Assembly: GCF_003570905.1 (NCBI RefSeq)
Contig: NZ_QXJM01000039.1
Coordinates: 1,550,001 to 1,614,000 of the forward strand
Length of the DNA stretch: 64,000 nucleotides
Source: Cohnella faecalis
GTDB taxonomy: Bacteria > Bacillota > Bacilli > Paenibacillales > Paenibacillaceae
Direction of reading: 5' to 3'
The notes beneath the pieces are model-generated. The model did not search any database. It was not told the origin of the DNA and was given only the letters and a program-made list of their open reading frames with translations. Both the position numbers and the translations under genes were made by a program. Position 1 is the first letter of the stretch, and each line of letters opens with the position of its first letter. Positions 51,503-60,678 of the stretch are shown here, piece by piece.

Positions 51503-51613
51503 CGTTCATTATACATAACGCACAACGGAAAGAAAAATGAAATCGCCTATTTACAAAACGGAACGTTCAGTATATTATTCAATTATAAATTACTAAACTG
51601 TACGTTCATTATT
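51503..51613. promoter_or_regulatory. Three TACGTTCATTAT-type direct repeats, candidate TetR operators
   Basis: TACGTTCATTATA (51503-51515), AACGTTCAGTATA (51564-51576) and TACGTTCATTATT (51601-51613) lie between the divergent TetR and MFS genes. The AT-rich surroundings contain the promoters. Recurrence only in this interval supports them as regulator sites. Confidence 0.5.
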
Positions 51614-51655
51614 TAATTTATGATGACAGTACCGAAATGAAAGGGGAGGATGGCA

Positions 51656-52849
51656 ATGCAAACGAAACAAGTCATCGAGAGTAAGCGTATTTCGGGTTGG
51701 ATTATGTTTTTGTTAGCGTCCGCATGCGGTCTTATCGTTGCCAATCTTTATTATGCTCAAACTCTCGTAGGGCCGATCAGCGTCGCAACGGGTCTTTCTT
51801 CCACAGCAGCAGGATTAATTGTTACCGTAACTCAAATCGGTTATGTTCTGGGGCTGCTGTTTATCGTACCGCTCAGCGACCTTATTGAAAATCGGCGTCT
51901 TGCGGCAATATCGCTAATTGTTGCGGTATGCGCATTGCTTGGAGCAACGTTCGCGACCACTGCGCCATTGTTTCTGGCGGCGTCGCTGTTTATTGGACTG
52001 GGGTCGGTAGTAGCCCAAATATTGGTTCCCTATGCTACTTATTTATCGTCCGAAGAGCAGCGCGGCCGTGTAGTCGGAAACGTGATGAGCGGACTTTTGC
52101 TTGGAATTATGTTTGCCCGGCCGGTGGCAAGCTTTATAACTAGCATTTGGGGATGGCAAGCCGTATTTGCTTTGTCGGCGATTGTAATAGCTTCGTTGAC
52201 GGTTCTGTTGTCGCGAGTTCTTCCCGAGCGTATGCCTTCGCCTACGATGAACTACGGCAAATTAATTGTCTCGTTGGGCGTCCTGCTCAAACAAACGCCG
52301 GTATTGCGCCGCCGGGCGCTGTATCAAGCCTTTTTATTTGGAGCGTTCAGCCTCTTTTGGACGGTGGCACCTCTCCGATTGGCGGATGACTTCGGAATGA
52401 GCCAGCAAGGCATTGCGTGGTTTGCTTTAGCGGGAGTGGGAGGCGCAATAGCGGCGCCGATTGCCGGAAGATTAGCGGATAAAGGCTGGAGCGGGTTTTT
52501 GACCGGGCTGGCTATGATTGTTGCCGTCTTGTCCTTTTTGTTGACCTATCTTTTTCAAGGTCATTCGACAACGTCTCTCGCGCTGCTCGTTATTGCCGCT
52601 ATTACGCTGGATATGGCCGTATCGGGAAATCTGGTGCTCGGACAGCGTGCGATTTACTCTTTGGGGAGTGAAGCAAGAGGTCGTCTGAACGGGCTTTTCA
52701 TGTCCATCTTTTTCATTGGCGGAGCCATCGGGTCGTCTTTGGGCGGTTGGTCCTATGCCCATGGCGGCTGGAGTCTCGCTTCTCTAATTGGAATTGTTAT
52801 GCCGCTTGCAGCTTTGCTTTATTTTTTCACCGAAAAAAAGAAGGTTTGA
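51656..52849 (+). CDS. MFS transporter (drug-efflux type)
   Basis: 397 residues with about 12 membrane helices. ATG 51656 is chosen because GGGGAGG ends six bases upstream; ATG 51650 overlaps that site. Motif-A-like [17 protein letters not shown] lies between helices 2 and 3, and a second copy, [10 protein letters not shown], after helix 6/7. The overall pattern is that of small multidrug or sugar-type efflux pumps. Divergent TetR regulator supports an efflux role; substrate unknown. Confidence 0.85.
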   Translation: MQTKQVIESKRISGWIMFLLASACGLIVANLYYAQTLVGPISVATGLSSTAAGLIVTVTQIGYVLGLLFIVPLSDLIENRRLAAISLIVAVCALLGATFATTAPLFLAASLFIGLGSVVAQILVPYATYLSSEEQRGRVVGNVMSGLLLGIMFARPVASFITSIWGWQAVFALSAIVIASLTVLLSRVLPERMPSPTMNYGKLIVSLGVLLKQTPVLRRRALYQAFLFGAFSLFWTVAPLRLADDFGMSQQGIAWFALAGVGGAIAAPIAGRLADKGWSGFLTGLAMIVAVLSFLLTYLFQGHSTTSLALLVIAAITLDMAVSGNLVLGQRAIYSLGSEARGRLNGLFMSIFFIGGAIGSSLGGWSYAHGGWSLASLIGIVMPLAALLYFFTEKKKV

Positions 52850-52959
52850 TTTTTCGAACTTTGGGAGGCAGCGTTAAGCAGGCGTGTTTTGTGCTGAGGT
52901 AATGATTTAATTTCTTTTATGGGGGATGTGCCGGCAATAATTAGCATTAATGTGAGGGA

Positions 52960-53943
52960 GCGCTCGATTGCACTTTTGGCCGAATGTACGGTACCTCGTC
53001 CCACTGTTGCGCGCTCGACTGCACTTCCCGCCGAATGTACGTTACCTCGTCCTACTGTTGCGCGCTCGACTACACTTCCCGCCGAATGTACGGTACCTCA
53101 TCCCACTGTTGCGCGCTCGACCGTACTTCCCGCCGAATGTACGGTACCTCGTCCCACTGATGCGCGCTCGACCGCACTTCTCGCCGAATGTACGGTACCT
53201 CATCCCACTGATGCGCGCTCGACCGCACTTTTGGCCGAATGTACGGTACCTCATCCCACTGATGCGCGTTCGATCACACTTTCGGCCGAATGTACGGTAC
53301 CTCGTCCCACTGATGCGCTCTCGACCACACATCCCGCCGAATGTATGGTACCTCGTCCCACTGTTGCGCGCTCGATCGCACTTTTGGCCGAATGTACGGT
53401 ACCTCGTCCCACTGTTGCGCTCTCGACCGCACTTCTCGCCGAATATATGGTACCTCGTCCCACTGTTGCGCTCTCGACTACACTTCCCGCCGAATGTACG
53501 GTACCTCGTCCCACTGCTGCACTCTCGATTGCACTTTTGGCCGAATGTACGGTACCTCGTCCCACTGTTGCGCTCTCGATTGCACTTTTGGTCGAATGTA
53601 CGGTACCTCATCCCACTGTTGTGCTCTCGATCGCACTTTTGGCCGAATGTACGGTACCTCGTCCCACTGTTGTGCTCTCGATCGGACTTCCGCCGAATGT
53701 ATGGTACCTCGTCCCACTATTGCGCTCTCGACCGTACTTCCCGCCGAATGTACGTTACCTCGTCCCACTGTTGTGCTCTCGATTGGACTTCCCGCCGAAT
53801 GTATGGTACCTCGTCCCACTGTTGCGCGCTCGACTGCACTTCCCGCCGAATGTACGGTACCTCATCCCACTGTTGCGCGCTCGACTGCACTTCCCGCCGA
53901 ATGTATGGTACCTCGTCCCACTGTTGCGCGCTTGACCGCACTA
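52960..53943. repeat. Tandem array B: 20 units of 51 bp
   Basis: GCGCTC/GCGCTT recurs every 51 bases from 52960 to 53928, with one missing base near 53690 (CTTCCGCC for CTTCCCGCC). A unit reads GCGCTCGACTGCACTT, then CCCGCCGAATGTACGGTACC, then TCGTCCCACTGTTGC. Units vary between CTTCCCGCC and CTTTTGGCC, between TGTACGG and TGTATGG, and between GTTGC, GATGC and GTTGT. Nearly all carry the palindrome GGTACC. All three + frames and at least one - frame are open with 17-residue periods, and the single-base loss shifts them, so I treat it as non-coding. It occupies most of the 1.2 kb between the MFS and oxidoreductase genes. Confidence 0.95.
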
Positions 53944-54086
53944 TAAAGGGGTCTTTACAGACCTTCCGGGACGGGGACAGCCTCGGCTCTGACCCCCCTC
54001 CATTTTCCAAACCCATACTTTAGTATCTTTATGCCATCCATGAACTGCACATATACTAATTGCAAACGAAGACACGGAGGAAGCTT

Positions 54087-55072
54087 ATGAGAGCAATGGT
54101 ATGCACCAAATACGGATCGCCCGAAGTTCTTCAGCTCAAAGAGGTGGAAAAACCGACGCCCAAGGACAAGGAAGTATCCATCCGAATATACGCGACAACG
54201 GTGACGGCGGGCGACTGCCGAATTCGCGGCATGAATCCGCCTCCGATGTTCAAGCTCCCTATGAGAATCGTGCTGGGCTTCAGAAAACCCAAAAAGAAAT
54301 TCTCGGAATTGAATTGGCCGGTGAAGTCGAAGAGGTTGGCAAAGAGGTGACCCGATTTCGCAAAGGCGACCTGATTTTCGGATCAACCGGATTTGGATTC
54401 GGCACTTATGCCGAATACATTTGTCTGTCGGAAGATACGGCGCTGGCAATCAAACCGGCCAATATGACCTATGAGGAAGCCGCAGCCCTTCCTGTCGGGG
54501 GAGTCACGGCCTTGCATTTTCTTAGGAAAGCAAATATCCGAAGCGGACAAAAAGTGCTCATTTACGGCGCCTCCGGAAGCGTAGGTACTTATGCGGTACA
54601 GCTCGCCAAGCACTTCGGAGCGGAAGTGACCGGAATATGCAGCACCGCGAACGTAGAATTGGCAAGATCGCTGGGAGCCGACAAAGTCATCGATTACACG
54701 AAAGAGGACTTCTCTCGAAACGGCGAAACTTACGATATTATTTTTGACACTGTGGGCAAAAGCTCATTTTCAGCTTGCAAAAAATCGTTGAAGAAGCAAG
54801 GCTTCTATCTCTTGGCCGTTATGGAGCTGTCGCACGTTGTTCGAGGGTTGTGGATGTCAATGACGAGCGGCAAAAAAGTCATATCCGGGGCGTCCAACGA
54901 GAGATCGGAAGATTTGGTTTTCCTCGCAGAGCTTATGGAGGCGGGAAAAATAAAGCCGGTTATCGATAGGCGCTATCCGCTGGAGCAAATTCCCGAGGCT
55001 CACAGCTACGTGGACAGAGGGCATAAGAAGGGGAATGTCGTCATCACGGTGGAGCATCGCAACAAAATTTAA
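54087..55072 (+). CDS. MDR-family NAD(P)-dependent alcohol dehydrogenase/quinone oxidoreductase (frameshift near 54293)
   Basis: ATG 54087 follows GGAGGAAG. The frame breaks at the A-run 54291-54295 (CCCAAAAAG): LGFRKPKK should continue [15 protein letters not shown] one frame back, so one A seems missing. Repaired length is about 328 residues. Features are the GroES-like N-terminus ([13 protein letters not shown]), [12 protein letters not shown], and the nucleotide motif [16 protein letters not shown]. No structural zinc cysteines are seen, which favours a quinone-oxidoreductase-like member. No operon partner: the next gene has its own promoter and Zur box. Confidence 0.8.
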
Positions 55073-55082
55073 CCATTTTCAA

Positions 55083-55115
55083 CTATACAATTGACACTGG
55101 ATATTATTGTATAGT
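55083..55115. promoter_or_regulatory. 10-bp inverted repeat spanning the -35 region
   Basis: ACTATACAAT (55083-55092) and ATTGTATAGT (55106-55115) are perfect reverse complements with a 13-base spacer. The left arm overlaps the -35 element and the right arm ends at the -10. No U tract follows, so a second operator is as likely as a terminator for the oxidoreductase gene. Confidence 0.5.
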
Positions 55116-55120
55116 ATATT
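55091..55120 (+). promoter_or_regulatory. Predicted sigma-A promoter of the metallophore operon
   Basis: TTGACA (55091-55096) is a perfect -35; TATATT (55115-55120) is the -10 with an 18-base spacer (GTATAT one base earlier gives 17). Transcription would start near 55127, just before the Zur box. Confidence 0.65.
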
Positions 55121-55134
55121 CACTCCAATACTTA

Positions 55135-55149
55135 TTGTAATAATTACGA
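55135..55149 (+). promoter_or_regulatory. Zur box (14 of 15 positions match)
   Basis: TTGTAATAATTACGA matches the Bacillus 7-1-7 Zur site TCGTAATnATTACGA at all positions but the second. It lies immediately downstream of the predicted -10 and about 28 bases before the first start codon, so bound Zn-Zur would block transcription. This predicts that the whole operon is induced by zinc starvation. A Fur or PerR site would have TGATAAT/TTATAAT half-sites, which fit less well. Confidence 0.8.
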
Positions 55150-55177
55150 TTATGACAACGGTTATTGGAGGTTTTCG

Positions 55178-56437
55178 ATGGCGCATCTTTTAATGATCGA
55201 AAGTTGGGTAGGAGCGAGCGGCAACCTGTTGCCGCCTCTCCTTCATTCGCTTGGACACACCTATACTTTCGTTACCCGCAAGCCCGAGCATTACCAAAGC
55301 GCGCACAGCACGGAGAAGCATCCGGTGGTACGGTATGCCGACTCGGTGCTCGTCGCGGAAACGAATGACAGCGCTGGCTTGATTAAGCTTCTGCAGCCGT
55401 ATCGTTTTGACGGAGTCATTACGGTCTGCGATTACTACATCGAGATCGCGAGAGAGGTAGCCAAAGCCTTTAGCCTCCCTTGTCCTTTTCCGGATGAAGT
55501 GAAAACCGTACGGCAAAAGCATCTCATGCGCCAAGCGCTTGACCGGGCTGGTCTTGCCAACCCGAGCTATCGTCTCGCGCATAGCCTGCCCGAAGCGGAA
55601 GAAGCGGCTGCTGCGATCGGCTATCCGTTAGTGTTAAAGCCGGTTGATCTGGCATCCAGCGCATTTGTTAGCCTCATTCGCAATGAGAAGGAATTGCAAG
55701 ACGGTTACGAGGCTCTGGAAGCTTTTCCGCTTAACTTCCGAGATCAGGAAAGAGACTGCACTTATCTCCTTGAGGAATATATGAGCGGAGAGGAGGTTAG
55801 CGTAGAGAGCGTCTCTTATTATGGCGAGACCGCCGTGCTGGGCGTTACGGACAAATCCGTTACGGGGACTCCTTATTTCATCGAAAACGGTCACATGTTC
55901 CCGGCAAAGCTGAGCGATGAAGCACGCACCGAGGTTACGCAATTTGTCCGGGACGCGCTGAAAGCCGTCGGCTTTGATCATGGCATTGCCCATACGGAAG
56001 TGAAGCTTACCGCGGAGGGTCCCCGGATCGTCGAAATCAATCCAAGAACGGCCGGAAATTATATTGTGGAGCTTATCCAACGAGTTACGTGTGTCGATTT
56101 GCTCCAAGCGTTTGTCGAACTTTCCTTAGGCAAAAAACCAACTATCGCAACAAAGGACGACGGTATGGCCAGCGCGGCGGTTATGTTTCTCGTTCCCCCG
56201 CAAAGCGGTACCCTTGCCCGCATTCAGGGGCTTGAATCGCTCGAGTCGGATGAGCATATTGTCCGCTATAAGGTGGACAACTGCGAAGGTCGGTCTATTG
56301 CGGCCCCGATCGATAACGCTTGCTACCTGGGTCACGTTATCACGCAGGACAGAGAAGGGTCGAATGCAAGACTTTATGGCGAAGAAGCGCTCAAGCGAAT
56401 TATCCTCAGCTTTGAGAATAAGGGGGCGGAGGCGTGA
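55178..56437 (+). CDS. ATP-grasp ligase of the Zur-box operon
   Basis: 419 residues from ATG 55178 after GGAGG. A CarB/BacD-like layout: N-terminal pre-ATP-grasp segment (LLMIESWVGASGNLLPPLL), ATP-binding lysine strand YPLVLKPVDLASSAFV (about residue 150), LLEEYMSGEEVSVESV, and Mg-binding RIVEINPRTAGNYI near residue 290. Such enzymes join a carboxylate to an amine through an acyl-phosphate. In this context it may build an amide or peptide-like bond in a metal chelator. First gene of the operon; GTGA overlap with the next gene. Confidence 0.8.
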   Translation: MAHLLMIESWVGASGNLLPPLLHSLGHTYTFVTRKPEHYQSAHSTEKHPVVRYADSVLVAETNDSAGLIKLLQPYRFDGVITVCDYYIEIAREVAKAFSLPCPFPDEVKTVRQKHLMRQALDRAGLANPSYRLAHSLPEAEEAAAAIGYPLVLKPVDLASSAFVSLIRNEKELQDGYEALEAFPLNFRDQERDCTYLLEEYMSGEEVSVESVSYYGETAVLGVTDKSVTGTPYFIENGHMFPAKLSDEARTEVTQFVRDALKAVGFDHGIAHTEVKLTAEGPRIVEINPRTAGNYIVELIQRVTCVDLLQAFVELSLGKKPTIATKDDGMASAAVMFLVPPQSGTLARIQGLESLESDEHIVRYKVDNCEGRSIAAPIDNACYLGHVITQDREGSNARLYGEEALKRIILSFENKGAEA

Positions 56438-57282
56438 AATCTGTTCCGATCCATTCCCGATACTCCGTGTCCGAGCTGCGAGAGGCCATTCTGGAAGGCA
56501 AGCTGGGACCTAAGCCGGAAGTCTTGCCGGTTACGGGATCGTCTTCCATTTACCAAACGACTCAGTTTCCGTCCTCCAAGATCAAATATCACAATCATTA
56601 TTTGCTGTTAAGAGTAGAATCGTATTTTGGCGCTTGCTCTCACACAACGGATCAACTGGATTGGGAAGCTGCGGCGCAATTGTCCGGGCTTTCACTCGAT
56701 GCCGTCCTGCGGGATGAGAGACTCCCCGTACAAATTGCGGCGATGGATGCTTATCTGGGCGTCGTCTATCCGCACCAAAAGCACTGTACCCAAGTCGTTG
56801 ATATTCCGGCGGGAACGCCCATTCAAAAAGCAAAGCTGCGCGATGCCCTAATCGCGGATATGGCCGACATCAAAGCGTCTCAGAAAGTAGCGCTTATCGG
56901 TGTGGTCAATCCTCTTGTCGAGGCCATCCGGCAGCGAGGGGGAACTTGCCTGCCTTGCGATTTGCAGCTCGAAGAAACGCAGTGGGGAGATGCGGTTGAA
57001 AAGGATATGGATCGGGTGCTGGATCGTGCCGACAGCGTCATCTGCACCGCTATGACATTGAGCAACGGGACGTTCGACCGAATTGTGGAGCGCGTCCGCG
57101 TAAGAGGGATTCCTCTGACCGTCTATGCGCAAACCGGAAGCGCCGTTATCGCTCAATTCAGAACGAAGGGCGTTACTTCGCTTATTGCAGAGCCATTCCC
57201 TTTCACTCAGTTCAGCGCCGGCGCTTCGCAGCTCTATTGTTACTCAAGCGGCAAAGGGAAGGAAGCTGCCCATGGATTATAG
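56434..57282 (+). CDS. DUF4213/DUF364-like protein, putative metal-chelation family
   Basis: 282 residues from GTG 56434, overlapping the ATP-grasp stop. The N-terminal half resembles the enolase-N-like DUF4213 domain (SSIYQTTQFPSSKIKYHNHYLLLRV, GACSHTT). The C-terminal half is Rossmann-like DUF364 (KVALIGVVNPLVEAI, DSVICTAMTLSNGTFDRIV, GIPLTVYAQTGSAV). Pfam describes both domains as putative heavy-metal chelation; no reaction is established. Within a zinc-regulated operon it may be a biosynthetic enzyme or metal-handling factor. It overlaps the methyltransferase gene by 11 bases. Confidence 0.65.
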   Translation: MKSVPIHSRYSVSELREAILEGKLGPKPEVLPVTGSSSIYQTTQFPSSKIKYHNHYLLLRVESYFGACSHTTDQLDWEAAAQLSGLSLDAVLRDERLPVQIAAMDAYLGVVYPHQKHCTQVVDIPAGTPIQKAKLRDALIADMADIKASQKVALIGVVNPLVEAIRQRGGTCLPCDLQLEETQWGDAVEKDMDRVLDRADSVICTAMTLSNGTFDRIVERVRVRGIPLTVYAQTGSAVIAQFRTKGVTSLIAEPFPFTQFSAGASQLYCYSSGKGKEAAHGL

Positions 57283-58069
57283 AACGGATACGGATAACTT
57301 CCTGCATACGAATCCCTCGCTCTATCTGGCGTTTAACGGTGAGCATGACTCCAGCATGGCGCACTTCATACATACGCTGCTGATCGAATACAAGGCTGGG
57401 AAAAAGGTGCTGGACGTCGGTTCCGGACCGGGGCGCGAGGTGGCTTATCTAAACAGCGTCGGTTACGAGGCCGTCGGTCTGGACAACTCGGAAGCTATGC
57501 TTTCATGGGCTAGAGAGCATTATCCCGGATCGAAATTTGTACTCGGCGATCAGTCCGACTTTTCGCTTCAACAGATGTTTGATGCCCTTTATTGCGTAGG
57601 CAGCACCTTCTTGTACAACTTTACTAATGAAGAGGTGCTCGCAAGCTTGCAATGCTTCCGCAAACATCTTCGCCCAGGAGGGCTCCTCTATCTGGATATG
57701 CGAAATGCCGCCTTCTTCCTGACCAAGGAAGGGCAGTGTTGGCTTACGGAAGAGCTGGTTGAACAGAGAGAGGCAAACGGCACGACAGTATCTCTTAAAA
57801 CGCGCTTTAGCATCGATTTGGCCGCTCAAATGCTGGAGCGGGACTATTGCTGGACGGTTGCCGGGTATGACCCTATTGAAGAGCATTTGAGACACCGGCT
57901 TCTATTCCCGCAAGAGCTGGCGCATTATCTCGCTGTAAGCGGGTTCCGTCTCGTGCAGCTTTTCGATAAACCGGCGCCGCATGTAGACAGCTTTGATCGG
58001 GATCGTCCTCTAACCTATAGTCATGACTTGTTGGGCACCCGCATGCAAATCATTGCGCAAGCCTTATGA
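57272..58069 (+). CDS. Class I SAM-dependent methyltransferase
   Basis: 265 residues from ATG 57272 (AAAGGGAAGGAAG upstream); the frame extends further 5' only into the preceding gene. SAM-binding motif I VLDVGSGPGREVAYL is at about residues 48-62, acidic motif GLDNSE follows, and CVGSTFLYNFTNEE and LRPGGLLYLDMRN are the later core motifs. It probably methylates the product of the operon or an intermediate. A nicotianamine-synthase-like aminobutyrate transfer, as in opine metallophores, is not indicated by the sequence. Confidence 0.8.
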   Translation: MDYRTDTDNFLHTNPSLYLAFNGEHDSSMAHFIHTLLIEYKAGKKVLDVGSGPGREVAYLNSVGYEAVGLDNSEAMLSWAREHYPGSKFVLGDQSDFSLQQMFDALYCVGSTFLYNFTNEEVLASLQCFRKHLRPGGLLYLDMRNAAFFLTKEGQCWLTEELVEQREANGTTVSLKTRFSIDLAAQMLERDYCWTVAGYDPIEEHLRHRLLFPQELAHYLAVSGFRLVQLFDKPAPHVDSFDRDRPLTYSHDLLGTRMQIIAQAL

Positions 58070-58107
58070 AAATCATATCCCCACAGCATTGTGGAGCGGA
58101 GGTTACT

Positions 58108-59700
58108 ATGAAAAATCTTTTTTTCGCAGCGCTTCTATTCGTAATTATTACAACATCTGCATGCGGCAACAATACGAATTCAACAAACGACGCTGCCGGT
58201 AAGCCTAGCAACGGGACGGGGACGGAGCAAGCAAGCGCAGGCACGGACAAACCGAACGATCAAGAACTGATTGTCGCAGGCCAGGAAATCGCGGCAAGCC
58301 TGGACCCTGTCCAACCGCTTACGTCCAGCTATCTGAGAAATATCGGCGCGGCGGAAGCGCTGTTCATCGTTAACGCCGAGGGCAAGGTCGAGCCTTCGCT
58401 GGCCGAAAGCGCAACCGAGGTCGATCCGACTACGTGGGAGATCAAATTAAGACCTGAAGCGCGCTTCTGGAGCGGAAAAGCGATCGATGCGGATGCGGTC
58501 ATCGCCTCCCTGGAGCGCTCCAAAGCTCTTGATCTGCAAGCGAAGCCGTTTCTGGAGGAATTAACGTTCGCCAAAGCGGACGATTACACTCTGCGCGTCA
58601 AGACCAAGCGCAGCCATCTGTCGGTGCCCTTGAACCTTTCCTACTACCAGACGGTTATTCACAATACGGCGGCCAAGCACGATGCCGTTCCTACGATGGA
58701 CCTGTCCGGCATGTACAAAGTGACCGAGTTTATTCCCAAACAGAAATTGGTTCTGGAAAAGAACGAGAGCTATTGGGGTAAGAAGCCGAAAATCCAACGG
58801 GTCGTCTATGAGGAGATTAGCGAGGAGCAAACGAGGGTGCTTTCCGTATTGAGCGGACGAAGCCAAGTCGCATTGAATATTAGCCCTTCGAGCTTGGCTC
58901 AGCTCAAAGACAGCAAGGAGGCGGTTCTCTCCGCCGTTCCGGCGGCCAACACGCAAACGATTTATCTCAATTTGAGCCGGCCGCAGTTGAAGGATGTCAG
59001 AGTCAGGCAAGCTCTGTCATGGGGACTGAATCGGGAGGATCTCGTTATTCTGGCTGCGGAAGGGCAGAGCTTTCCGGTCAGCACATGGTTAAGCTCCAAT
59101 CCTGCTTATGCAGAAGCGCGAAACGCGGTTTACGCCAAGTTTGACCCGGAAGAAGCTTCCCGGCTATTGGATGAGGCAGGCTGGAAGAAGGGCTCCGACG
59201 GCATTCGATACAAGGATGGCAAACCTCTTACTTTGCGCTTAATGACCTGGGGCGGCGATAAAGCGTTGGGCGAAGCTTTGCAAAATCAATGGACCGGCAT
59301 CGGCGTTAAGGCGGAAGTGCAGCACGGGGACTACAGCTTAATCGAAACGGCGCGTGAATCCGGAGATTGGGACGCCTCGATTGAAGCATGGAGCACCTTC
59401 GGGGATGAACTGTCCTTATTGACAGGCCAGTATGCGCCGGAAGGAAGAGCGAACTATGGCGGCTATAACGATGAAGAAACTAATCAATGGTTGTCGCAGC
59501 TGGCCGAGGCGTCCGACGAGGCGGCGCGCCATTCGTTGGCGCTCAAGATTAACGAGAGGGTCGCGCAGCAGGCGCCCGTCATCAGCTTGTTCCCGCGTCC
59601 ACAAATTTCGGCGATCAGCAGCAAGCTGCATGGCTTCAAGGAACACTTCAGACAGTTTGAGAACGTCGTGAATGCGGATCTGACTTTGGATTCCAAATAG
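58108..59700 (+). CDS. NikA/CntA-like ABC transporter substrate-binding lipoprotein
   Basis: 530 residues from ATG 58108 after GCGGAGG (an ATG at 58066 has no ribosome site). Lipobox TSAC with Cys19, then a polar linker rich in Asn/Gly/Thr. The mature part is of the peptide/nickel-binding family: LDPVQPLTSSYLRNIGAAEAL, WEIKLRPEARFWSGKAI, DVRVRQALSWGLNRE and LLDEAGWKKG. Family members bind peptides, nickel, or opine-type metallophores. Position in the operon suggests uptake of the metal-loaded chelator. Confidence 0.85.
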   Translation: MKNLFFAALLFVIITTSACGNNTNSTNDAAGKPSNGTGTEQASAGTDKPNDQELIVAGQEIAASLDPVQPLTSSYLRNIGAAEALFIVNAEGKVEPSLAESATEVDPTTWEIKLRPEARFWSGKAIDADAVIASLERSKALDLQAKPFLEELTFAKADDYTLRVKTKRSHLSVPLNLSYYQTVIHNTAAKHDAVPTMDLSGMYKVTEFIPKQKLVLEKNESYWGKKPKIQRVVYEEISEEQTRVLSVLSGRSQVALNISPSSLAQLKDSKEAVLSAVPAANTQTIYLNLSRPQLKDVRVRQALSWGLNREDLVILAAEGQSFPVSTWLSSNPAYAEARNAVYAKFDPEEASRLLDEAGWKKGSDGIRYKDGKPLTLRLMTWGGDKALGEALQNQWTGIGVKAEVQHGDYSLIETARESGDWDASIEAWSTFGDELSLLTGQYAPEGRANYGGYNDEETNQWLSQLAEASDEAARHSLALKINERVAQQAPVISLFPRPQISAISSKLHGFKEHFRQFENVVNADLTLDSK

Positions 59701-59709
59701 GCGGGATTT

Positions 59710-60678
59710 ATGTACAAGTCTTTTTTACGCAAGCTGCCGGAAGCTTTCATCACGTTATTTTGCGCCACGCTTATTATCTTTGTATTGATTCGTCTGGCTC
59801 CCGGAGATCCGGTTAAAGTGCTGCTGAGCCATTCGGGAGAGGTCGCCGGAAGCAAGCAAGCCTATGACGAGAAAGCGGCCGAGCTGCGCGCGCAATGGGG
59901 CTTGGATCGAAACATGATCGTACAATATGGGGAATGGACCAAGCGCTTGCTGCAACTGGACTTGGGAGCTTCCATCCATACGGGAAGACCGGTCGGCTCG
60001 GAAATAGCGGGCAGACTTCCGGCAACGATCATGCTGTCTGTATTCGCTCTTCTCGTTCAAGTCGTGCTGGGACTGTTCTTCGGAACGGTCTCGGCGCTTA
60101 AGGCGGGCAAGACGTACGACAATGTCATCAGACTCGCCTGTGTTACTCTGGCTTCCACCCCGGCGTTCGTTATGGCGCTGTTCTTATTATCTTTTTTTGC
60201 AGTGACGTTGAACGTCTACGAAATAAGCAGCGAAGCTAGCTTTGCTAGACTATGGCTTCCCGGCGTTACATTGGGCCTTATGGGAGCACCGCCGTTCATA
60301 CGGATCGTGAGGGCGAACCTGTTGTCCGAGTTTGGCAAAATTTATGTGCTCTCGGCTATATCGAGAGGGTTGAATCGAAAACGGGTAGTCGGGCATGCCT
60401 TGCGCAACGCGCTGCTGCCGGTCATAACGATGGTTGCGCTGTCTCTTGCGACTCTCGTTAGCGGCGCCGTCGTTACCGAAAGCATTTTTTCCTGGCCGGG
60501 CGCCGGCAAGTATGCTCTCGACAGCATTCTGCTTAAAGATTACCCGGTCATTCAAGGGTATGCGTTGGTCATGGTATCCATCGTAATTCTTATTAACTTA
60601 CTCGTCGAAGTTGCGTACGCTCTCATCGATCCTCGTATCCATCGCAGAGGAGAAGCAGGGGGAGAGCGGTATGCCTGA
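59710..60678 (+). CDS. NikB/CntB-like ABC transporter permease
   Basis: 322 residues starting at ATG 59710, nine bases after the lipoprotein stop. About six membrane helices; typical features are the N-terminal helix ITLFCATLIIFVLIRLAPGDPV, the conserved YVLSAISRGLNRKRVVGHALRNALLPVIT cytoplasmic loop (EAA-type) and GAVVTESIFSWPGAGK. Forms the transmembrane channel with the next gene, which it overlaps by eight bases. Confidence 0.9.
   Translation: MYKSFLRKLPEAFITLFCATLIIFVLIRLAPGDPVKVLLSHSGEVAGSKQAYDEKAAELRAQWGLDRNMIVQYGEWTKRLLQLDLGASIHTGRPVGSEIAGRLPATIMLSVFALLVQVVLGLFFGTVSALKAGKTYDNVIRLACVTLASTPAFVMALFLLSFFAVTLNVYEISSEASFARLWLPGVTLGLMGAPPFIRIVRANLLSEFGKIYVLSAISRGLNRKRVVGHALRNALLPVITMVALSLATLVSGAVVTESIFSWPGAGKYALDSILLKDYPVIQGYALVMVSIVILINLLVEVAYALIDPRIHRRGEAGGERYA

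Noticed and set aside
52919-54023. Apparent proline-rich repeat proteins in several frames of array B
   Set aside because: All + frames are open at once, which is a by-product of the 51-base period; a missing base near 53690 moves between frames without consequence to the repeat.
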